A stretch of DNA of 10,306 nt. Origin: JARRQB01 sp965368585. GTDB taxonomy: Bacteria > Pseudomonadota > Gammaproteobacteria > Chromatiales > Chromatiaceae. Location: NCBI GenBank assembly GCA_965368585.1, contig CBDUNM010000171.1, forward strand, positions 1-10,306. The letters run 5' to 3'. How positions within the stretch are numbered: the first letter of the stretch is position 1; each line of letters starts with the position of its first letter. The notes beneath the pieces were generated by a model. It worked only from the letters and a program-made list of their open reading frames with translations. It ran no database searches and had not been told where the DNA came from. Below, one piece after another: positions 5,832 to 10,306 of this stretch. The translations under genes were made by a program, and so were the position numbers.

Positions 5832-5963
5832 TTAGGGGTTGCGGACAATCAATGGAACATGATCGCCCGCATGCTTTTTCGCAAGTTTCGCTGCTTTCTT
5901 CTCCTTGGGTGTCAGCAAGGGCTGTTTCTTCGATTCTCTATTCGATTTTTCGTGGTTGGACAT
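5832..5963 (-). CDS. Small lysine-rich protein of unknown function (43 aa)
   Basis: A 43-residue basic protein: MSNHEKSNRESKKQPLLTPK, then EKKAAKLAKKHAGDHVPLIV and RNP. Ten of the 43 residues are lysine, mostly in one predicted helix (residues 19-31). It starts at 5963 after an AAGAGG site about 8 bases upstream. The ordered layout (polar start, KKQPLLTPKEKKAAK core, short hydrophobic tail) looks like a conserved small protein rather than chance. I do not know a named family. Such basic peptides may bind nucleic acid or ribosomes, but that is speculation. It lies on the same strand as the DsrC-like gene, 102 bases downstream of it. Confidence 0.65.
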   Translation of the reverse strand: MSNHEKSNRESKKQPLLTPKEKKAAKLAKKHAGDHVPLIVRNP

Positions 5964-6065
5964 ATCGGTAACCTCTTGGTCAAAAAGAAAGAAAGCGCTT
6001 GCGCCGAAGGAAACTGGCGTACGGCATACCTCGACCGCGCGCCCGTTCCTCGAGAGCGACTCGTC

Positions 6066-6437
6066 TCAATAGCTGGTGCCAAACGAGGCGTCGGTGGCAA
6101 ATGCCGGGGTGCGCAGGTTGGCCAGTCGGCTGCCCTGTGAAACAGGCCCTTCGCTGAACAGTCGGCGCAGGTAGCTGCTTCCGCCCTTGTCGGAGAAGCG
6201 TTTGTTGAGTGCCCTCGCTGTGGTCCGCGCGTTGATGGGCAGGCCATGCTCCAGGTAGTACCTGCGCATGAAGACGATCACTTCCCAGTGCTGGTCGCTG
6301 AATGCGAGCCCTTCTGCTTCGGCCAGCGCCATTGATCTGGCGCGGTCCCAGTGCTGATCGGCCAGTTCAGTATGGCGTAGGCCGATGTCGCGTCCGGAGG
6401 TCTCAGTCTCTTTGGGATCGGATGGTTGGTGATTCAT
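6066..6437 (-). CDS. DsrC/TusE-family sulfur-relay homologue lacking all cysteines
   Basis: A 123-residue member of the DsrC/TusE/DsvC family. The core GLAFSDQHWEVIVFMRRYYL (43-62), EHGLPINARTTARALNKRF and YLRRLFSEGPVSQGSRLANL (89-108) matches the helical fold that in TusE and DsrC carries a persulfide on C-terminal cysteines during tRNA 2-thiolation or dissimilatory sulfur oxidation or reduction. Here the CysA position in QGCxxAGLPKPTGC is Ser103 and the CysB position is Ala114. The tail is replaced by TPAFATDASFGTSY, and the protein has no cysteine anywhere. It cannot work as a persulfide carrier. Cysteine-less family members are known and thought to be regulatory. The ATG at 6437 has a GAGGA site. 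The gene starts 50 bases after the stop of the 78-residue gene, so the two are probably co-transcribed. Confidence 0.88.
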   Translation of the reverse strand: MNHQPSDPKETETSGRDIGLRHTELADQHWDRARSMALAEAEGLAFSDQHWEVIVFMRRYYLEHGLPINARTTARALNKRFSDKGGSSYLRRLFSEGPVSQGSRLANLRTPAFATDASFGTSY

Positions 6438-6486
6438 GGAGTTTGTCCTCGTCGGTTTTCGGGGCGGGGGGGCTGCGATCGGCGCG

Positions 6487-6723
6487 TCAGATGAGCGTGA
6501 ACTCCACCGCGTTTTCGTCACTCTGATCCGATAAAGTCGTTCCCGGATGCCGTTCTGAGCGCCTGATGGGAATGTCGTAGGAAGCCTGAACGGTGACGGT
6601 AGAATCGCACTGCATCGTCAGGAGAGGCTTGTGATCATCGATGACGTGAGCAGGCGGCGGCCGAAAGACCAAACTGCGGGCGCCGACCGGCGGCAGCGCA
6701 GAAATGAAATGCGGGTGTGTCAT
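6487..6723 (-). CDS. Hypothetical protein (78 aa) upstream of the DsrC homologue
   Basis: A 78-residue protein starting MTHPHFISALPPVGARSLVF, then RPPPAHVIDDHKPLLTMQCD, STVTVQASYDIPIRRSERHP and ending SDENAVEFTLI. The ATG at 6723 follows a GGAGGG site 7 bases upstream, which decides the start over an open extension to 6750. The order of elements (proline-rich start, short beta-like strands, acidic end) suggests a small soluble protein; there is no signal peptide or membrane span, and one cysteine. I do not recognise a family. Because it is close to, and in the same direction as, the DsrC-like gene, it may share an operon and a process with it. Confidence 0.65.
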   Translation of the reverse strand: MTHPHFISALPPVGARSLVFRPPPAHVIDDHKPLLTMQCDSTVTVQASYDIPIRRSERHPGTTLSDQSDENAVEFTLI

Positions 6724-6768
6724 GACTCGCCCTCCGTGGGCTATGTCCACTTCCGGTAGTCTGGGGGA

Positions 6769-7427
6769 GGTGGGTGTCCAGAAACTGACTAAAACGCTCA
6801 GTTATTGATAAAGTACGCTTCCTGCGGGGAATAGCAAGGAGTATCTGCGCGGCAATGAATCGGTGCTTGGTTCGTTGAGTGTTGATCTAGGCGATGGAGA
6901 AGATTTCCCGGAAGCTGCACACGCTATAGCGAAAGCCGGCGACCATGGCCGGCATCCTTCGCTCTCGACCAAACCGCAAACCCGCATGAACGCCGATAAT
7001 GCTGTAATTGCAACGGGCAAGCTCAAGCTGCCGATGCAAATGCCTCTCACAACGCGCATGAGTCGGGCTACGCCGGCGTGGATAAGCGACCGACTGCCGA
7101 ATCGTCAATTTGAGACGCTCTATGTACGCGGTGTTCGCCCGCATCGAATGCTTCGATACATCGAGCGCCTTCTCCAGTCGCCCGGTGGTCCCAATGACCG
7201 CTCGCCGATCGACGCGCGTGATGCGGTTATGACGCCACGTCTTCGCCACTAGAGCGTAAATACAGGCTGCGCCGAAAAGGGTGCGGACAACTTTCGCGGC
7301 GTTGTCAGAAACTTGAATACAGGATTCATTGGGACATGATGGCAGAGTCATCGCGGGCTCTCCCGATTAGGTACCTGCCATCCTGTACCGAAGTTCCTGA
7401 CTACAAGCGCGTTTCGGCAATATCACC
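6769..7427 (-). mobile_element. IS1-like element, internally deleted
   Basis: The remnant transposase at 6887-7351 is flanked by candidate imperfect terminal inverted repeats. The plus strand at 6769 reads GGTGGGTGTCCAGAAAC, and the minus strand from 7427 reads GGTGATATTGCCGAAAC. Both start GGTG, the second close to the GGTGATGCTGCC end of IS1. At 659 bp the element is much shorter than a full copy with an intact transposase. No 8- or 9-bp target duplication is visible at these ends, so the boundaries are tentative. Confidence 0.5.
6887..7351 (-). pseudogene. IS1-like transposase, internal deletion
   Basis: A 154-codon frame. It opens with MTLPSCPNESC, like the zinc-ribbon start of IS1-type transposases, after a GGGAGAG site. 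It soon reaches the C-terminal catalytic part: ITRVDRRAVIGTTGRLEKAL, then NTAYIERLKLTIRQSVAYPR, RRSPTHARCERHLHRQLELA and GLRFGRERRMPAMVAGF, ending SFREIFSIA. NTAYIERLxxTxRxxxxYxRRR holds the last acidic residue (Glu) of the catalytic triad. The section between, with the other two acidic residues, is missing or unrecognisable, so the protein should be inactive. The deletion seems to keep the frame. The exact IS1 subgroup is uncertain. Confidence 0.7.
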
Positions 7428-7519
7428 AACAGCGTATGGCCGAAGCATCAGCGCTCGACCCTACCAGGGTCATTTTGCTTCTCTAGCCAGGGCGCGACGC
7501 TGCGGCGCGCGCCCTATCA

Positions 7520-8092
7520 TTATTGGCGGTCACGTTGCACTGTTCGACATGTCACTTTTTGTCTAAACTTTAGGGCGAGCCAAGCTATACCGCCCCAGAG
7601 TAACAGGCTCAGGCCGTAAAATAAGGTCATCCGAACCGTAGACACGAAAGGAAACCTTTCGGTTACGGATAAAACGTTTGGGTGCCACGAGAACAGATTA
7701 GACCGCCAGCCGTAGTAGACAATCCACGCCAGATCGTTACTGTGTTCCAGCCGTTTTGCCCGCCCGAAAGTACTGTCGCTGTTTACTTTGAGCCATAGCC
7801 ACGAATCTTCGTTGCGGAACTGGCGATCGCGGCCGTCGTTTGCATAGATGTATCTAACATCGCGCGTCGGTGTGAGATCGCTGCTATCGTGATCGACGCG
7901 TTTGACCTCGGTACCGGTAATGTTCGCGTGGATAACGTGAGGGCGGGCCCACTGCCAACCCGGCCACAGCAGGAGCGTGATGACGATTAGCGCAATTCCG
8001 ATCGCTTTGTGCCCGCTTTTGAAATTCCAAAAGCCCCAGCCCAAAAAACCCAGAAGTACAAGCCACGTCACGATTGTCTGTAGTATCGCCAC
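7520..8092 (-). CDS. DUF1523-family membrane protein
   Basis: A 190-residue protein. Two N-terminal membrane helices (about 5-23 and 29-46) end in WPGWQWARPHV. A periplasmic domain follows with the DUF1523 signature: ITGTEVKRVD, TRDVRYIYANDGRDRQFRNE, WLWLKVNSDSTFGRAKRLE, WIVYYGWRSNLFSWHPNVLS. A C-terminal membrane helix (about 155-176, YGLSLLLWGGIAWLALKF) and a short basic tail close it. The family has no known function; the TEVKR, RDVR and NED blocks are the conserved part. The start is a GTG at 8092 with only a weak GGAAC site 8 bases upstream; no in-frame ATG fits better. By eye this gene and its upstream flank are more AT-rich than neighbouring genes. It lies between two IS remnants, which would fit acquisition by transfer. 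Confidence 0.8.
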   Translation of the reverse strand: MAILQTIVTWLVLLGFLGWGFWNFKSGHKAIGIALIVITLLLWPGWQWARPHVIHANITGTEVKRVDHDSSDLTPTRDVRYIYANDGRDRQFRNEDSWLWLKVNSDSTFGRAKRLEHSNDLAWIVYYGWRSNLFSWHPNVLSVTERFPFVSTVRMTLFYGLSLLLWGGIAWLALKFRQKVTCRTVQRDRQ

Positions 8093-8213
8093 TGTTTTTG
8101 TTCCAATAATATTGAGTGGTTGGACTTAGCCGCTGCGCGGCAGGATAAACCGCGCGTCTGCGAGTAACCTCCGTTGTTGCCCACTATCGGGTTTTCATAG
8201 ACGGAGTTTACCC

Positions 8214-8291
8214 ATGATTGAGCGCGAACAAAAACGTTTTAATGTCCGCGACGATCAGCACGTTCGTGCATTAAGGGCCGCGGAAAAATAG
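8214..8291 (+). CDS. Very short open frame, possibly a gene start cut by the ISAzo13 element
   Basis: A 25-codon frame, MIEREQKRFNVRDDQHVRAL followed by RAAEK and TAG, with a GGAG site 8 bases before the ATG. The stop codon sits at the likely left edge of the ISAzo13-like sequence (TAGATTGTCCCAAATT at 8289). It may be the first part of a larger gene interrupted by insertion, or a genuine micropeptide. No family recognised. Confidence 0.3.
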   Translation: MIEREQKRFNVRDDQHVRALRAAEK

Positions 8292-8895
8292 ATTGTCCCA
8301 AATTCCGTGCCTGTTGCGGCAGAGAGCTGTTAAGATTCCGCCCATGAGTAAGGCACAGAAAAATCGAATGTAGAGGCAGTTTACTCATGGAAAAATACCG
8401 CATCACAGCTCAAGGGCAGTGAGCGGCGTCAGTGTATGGGCAGGGTAGTCGCTCTGCTGGGCCGAAGCGGTCAGAGCTTTGCTGAAGGGGTGCTGGAATG
8501 GAACCGTGGCACGGTTTGCAAAGGCCAGGCTGAGTGGCAGCGCGGCCAAGCCGTTGAAAACCGTTTTTAGGCGCGCGGCAGACGACGCGACGAAGAACGT
8601 CTGCCCCATCTGCTCGACGATATCCGTTCGATAGTGGAGCCCTCCGGGCAAGCCGATCCCACCTTCCGCAGCACCCGTATCTATTCACCGCTCAGCGCCG
8701 CAGAGGTGCGTCTGCGGCTGATTTCCCAGCGGGGTTACCAAGCGGCGGAGTTGCCGTGTACCTGTGCGCTTCACAATAAACTTTACGACCTGGGTTATCG
8801 GTTGCGCAAGGTCAGGAGGTGTCGGCCACTGAAGAAGATCCCTGAGACGGATGCGATCTTTGCAACTGTTCATCGGATCAATCAGGCGGCCGGTC
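8292..8895 (+). mobile_element. ISAzo13-family insertion sequence, 5' fragment
   Basis: Extent of an ISAzo13-like element, judged from its transposase remnant (8387-8895) plus the upstream leader. The left end is placed by inference near GATTGTCCCAAATTCCGTG at 8291, since IS leaders of this kind often begin with such a sequence. The right end is lost where the sequence turns into the DUF2786 remnant at about 8890-8900. No matching right terminal repeat is visible. Confidence 0.5.
8387..8895 (+). pseudogene. ISAzo13-family transposase, N-terminal fragment with frameshift and stop
   Basis: MEKYRITAQ begins at 8387. A frameshift near 8410 leads to LKGSERRQCMGRVVALLGRS and EGVLEWNRGTVCKGQAEWQR. 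A TAG (8568-8570) interrupts AVENRF*ARGRR. The frame then reads ERLPHLLDDIRSIVEPSGQA, DPTFRSTRIYSPLSAAEVRL, RLISQRGYQAAELP, LHNKLYDLGYRLRKVRRCRP and LKKIPETDAIFATVHRINQA. The STRxYxxLSAAEVRxxLI, GYRLRKVxKCxPxKKIPETDAIF pattern is typical of the N-terminal helix-turn-helix part of ISAzo13-type transposases. The DDE catalytic domain that should follow (about 250 residues) is absent: homology ends near 8890 against the opposite-strand DUF2786 remnant. Confidence 0.8.
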
Positions 8896-9536
8896 AAGAC
8901 GACGGGTGCCGCGAATCCGGAACGGTCAGAGAAACTTGCGCTTGAGTTGGCAAAGCCACCGCCCGAAAGTTTATGCGCCAGGGCCGCGTTCTGCCGGGTT
9001 TCCGCCGCATAGTGATCGACGAGCGCTAGCTCGCTGGAATCAGACCGCCTGCCCTGCGCCGCGCGTTTACGTTCATCGATGACGGCATTGACGGACTTCG
9101 CCGCGCCAGCCGCCGCGCCCAAGCGAAAAGCGTTCTTGCAGGCCCGATTGCCGATGACCGTTTTCGCTTCAGCCTCAATCGAACGAATCAGGTATTCCGA
9201 GATGTAACGCACGACCACGCGGGAAGACGCTCGTCCGACGAAAAACCCACGGCCGTCTCTACCGGTCGTGCGATAGACGAAGACTCCGTAAAGCTTGCCA
9301 ATGATAGTGATGACGGCCGCCCTCCACTGCACGGTTCCGGGCGCAATGGGCTCGCTGCCGCGCTCGTCTTCGTGGCGCTCATCTTCGCTGATGTCCATCA
9401 TCGAATCGCTGTACTTTCCCACTAGTGCGTTCACGCGACGCAACGCCGTTTCGCGCTCCTGGCCACTGGCGCCGTTTTAGGCGTCGGCCATTGCGAGCAG
9501 TTTACGGATACGGTCTATGGATTTTTCGTTTGTCAC
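8896..9536 (-). pseudogene. DUF2786-domain protein, early stop and 3' truncation
   Basis: From a GTG at 9536 the frame reads TNEKSIDRIRKLLAMADA, then a TAA at 9477-9479, then NGASGQERETALRRVNALVG and KYSDSMMDISEDE. IDRIRKLLAMAxxxNGAxxxExExALRRxNALxxKY is the DUF2786 domain, so the TAA replaces a normal residue. The frame continues through a second domain: QWRAAVITIIGKLYGVFVYR, FFVGRASSRVVVRYISEYLI, FRLGAAAGAAKSVNAVIDER and DHYAAETRQNAALA, like the DUF7168-type part that follows DUF2786 in many plasmid- and phage-borne proteins. Its end is unclear, because the ISAzo13 fragment begins at about 8895. DUF2786 proteins are often encoded on mobile elements; their role is unknown. A fragment starting at CTG or GTG after the stop could still be made, but no ribosome site is visible. 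Confidence 0.75.
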
Positions 9537-9811
9537 GGTGGATGTTTGTTGATTTCATCCATTGAATACTCGTTATCATAAATAGAGTGCCCCCTCATCA
9601 AGCATCGGCGAAATCCTAACACGTGCGCTGATTCGCGTTTATCGAGCACGCGCCACCAATCCACTACAATCGTCACGACCGATCAGTATCAAGTCGGTAG
9701 CGTTATAGAACCAATTTTTGTCGATCCACAAAGACACCCTGACAGGTCTGCGGCGCGCAAACATATGGATCTCTCAGCACGGATTGGTTTTTTGACTACA
9801 TGGGCATGACC

Positions 9812-9931
9812 AGCCTGCATGTTGCACCAGTATCCGGGATGATCGCGCCGGCCAGGCGCGTTTGGACTTGCGCCGCACCTCTGCCGATTCAATCGCGCCC
9901 GTCCCCGATCGGCTGGTGCAACATGTAGGCT
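9812..9931. repeat. 120-bp element bounded by 19-bp inverted repeats
   Basis: AGCCTGCATGTTGCACCAG at 9812-9830 is matched, inverted, by CTGGTGCAACATGTAGGCT at 9913-9931; the arms differ at one position out of 19. Weaker pairing may continue inward. The internal 82 bases are GC-rich and carry no open frame of note. The form suits a miniature inverted-repeat transposable element, the joined ends of a deleted IS, or a structured RNA. No flanking target duplication is obvious. Confidence 0.6.
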
Positions 9932-9969
9932 AGGGCGTTTCTGGATGCTTCTTTTCTGAAGGAAATATT

Positions 9970-9996
9970 TTATTGCCTTGCTGTACGAGGCAATAA
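9970..9996. terminator. Perfect 9-bp AT-rich hairpin
   Basis: TTATTGCCT, a 9-base loop and AGGCAATAA form a perfect 9-bp stem 38 bases to the right of the inverted-repeat element. On the minus strand it is followed by AATATTTCC, only weakly T-rich. It could terminate minus-strand transcription of the frame ending at 10087, or belong to a mobile-element end. Confidence 0.35.
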
Positions 9997-10086
9997 GCAA
10001 CGCCCGAAGGTTACGACGCCACTACGATGGCGCGTAAACTTCAGGCGTCCTTGCTCTGAAAGGTAAACAGATACGGCGAACTCGTG

Positions 10087-10306
10087 TTATCGCAAACTTA
10101 AACTGTGTGGCGTAAATGGCTGATTCTGCAGCGTTGCCCGCGGCTTTCCGGTTGGCTTCCTTGCGACAGTGGTAAACAACCCAGTAGTAAACAACGCCTT
10201 ATTGGGTCCCGCCGTTGGCGGTGTCGACGCATCAGGTAGGTTGACGCTACGTCCGTCACGACGCCTGGCGCTGATCAATTCCCGCGAGGCGTTGGCGCGC
10301 TCGACG
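10087..10306 (-). CDS. Unidentified open frame running off the right edge (C-terminal part)
   Basis: A minus-strand frame is open from the window edge to a TAA at 10087: VERANASRELISARRRDGRS, VNLPDASTPPTAGPNKALFT, TGLFTTVARKPTGKPRATLQ, NQPFTPHSLSLR. It is basic and of low complexity in part, with the pair LFTTG/LFTTV produced by a 15-bp tandem repeat. No start codon with a ribosome site is inside the window, so it would be the end of a gene beginning further right. No family recognised; it could also be an open frame by chance. Confidence 0.3.
   Translation of the reverse strand, partial: VERANASRELISARRRDGRSVNLPDASTPPTAGPNKALFTTGLFTTVARKPTGKPRATLQNQPFTPHSLSLR
10168..10197. repeat. Two tandem copies of a 15-bp unit
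   Basis: AGTGGTAAACAACCC (10168-10182) is followed directly by AGTAGTAAACAACGC (10183-10197), differing at two positions. The unit is a multiple of three and adds five codons to the minus-strand frame there, keeping it open. It could equally be a pair of binding sites. Confidence 0.6.

Larger units (their letters stand above)
9537..10086. other. Largely non-coding stretch with inverted repeats
   Basis: I see no gene I can support. A 41-codon minus-strand frame (9764 to 9639) contains SLWIDKNWFYNATDLILIGR, which looks somewhat protein-like and has a weak GAGAGAT site, but no known family matches; it may be a decayed fragment. The stretch also holds the inverted-repeat element at 9812-9931 and a hairpin at 9970-9996. 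No tRNA-like cloverleaf was noticed. Confidence 0.4.

Noticed and set aside
8685..8895. C-terminal extension of the DUF2786 frame
   Set aside because: This part is antisense to a clear ISAzo13 transposase fragment, so the open frame is probably accidental.
9689..10000. A 103-codon minus-strand frame over the inverted-repeat element
   Set aside because: It crosses both repeat arms and the hairpin, lacks a ribosome site and has shadow-like composition.
10168..10197. A CRISPR-like or iteron-like array
   Set aside because: There are only two adjacent 15-bp copies with no spacers; no further units or origin features are visible.
1..10306. A defence system, toxin-antitoxin pair, tRNA or rRNA gene
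   Set aside because: I looked for typical motifs and structures on both strands and found none that I could support.

Overview
This roughly 10.3 kb window comes from a moderately GC-rich proteobacterium. Gammaproteobacteria is my best guess, possibly with sulfur-oxidising relatives, because there is a DsrC/TusE-family protein, an Anbu-type protease remnant and a set of small stress-type genes (CsbD, DUF3309, BON lipoprotein). The taxonomy is inference only. Coding density is low. The main impression is a gene graveyard: about ten short or small genes look intact, and around them lie the remains of at least eight larger genes broken by internal deletion, stop codons, frameshifts or insertion sequences.

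Layout, left to right. The window opens inside a minus-strand Crp/Fnr regulator (1-248). On the plus strand follow a possible polyphosphate kinase 2 stub (443-535) and a cyclopropane-fatty-acyl-phospholipid synthase pseudogene (637-1272) that has lost its SAM-binding core and has an in-frame stop. A weak minus-strand remnant (1334-1567) separates it from a second, intact Crp/Fnr regulator (1569-2300, minus). From 2375 to 4586 come small envelope and stress genes: a plus-strand lipoprotein, a minus-strand BON-domain lipoprotein, a minus-strand DUF3309 membrane peptide and a plus-strand CsbD protein. A decayed GFA-family zinc enzyme lies among them.

From 4726 to 5410 a plus-strand Anbu-type proteasome-like protease, shifted in frame about five times, collides tail to tail with the N-terminal remnant of a minus-strand CPA1 cation/proton antiporter. 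A minus-strand block of four small genes follows (5540-6723): two unrecognised small proteins, a DsrC/TusE homologue with no cysteine at all, and a 78-residue protein just upstream of it.

The right third is shaped by mobile elements: an internally deleted IS1-like element (6769-7427), a DUF1523 membrane protein (7520-8092, minus), and an N-terminal piece of an ISAzo13-family transposase (8387-8895, plus) that abuts and probably truncates a minus-strand DUF2786 gene, itself carrying a stop near its start. The last 750 bases are mostly non-coding and hold a 120-bp element bounded by 19-bp inverted repeats, an AT-rich hairpin, and the end of an unidentified minus-strand frame running off the edge.

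No coherent new multi-gene system is evident. The best leads are the cysteine-less DsrC homologue with its small neighbour, the small conserved-looking genes that stayed intact amid decay, and the inverted-repeat element near the right end. All family names are from recognising sequence patterns by eye; no database search was run.
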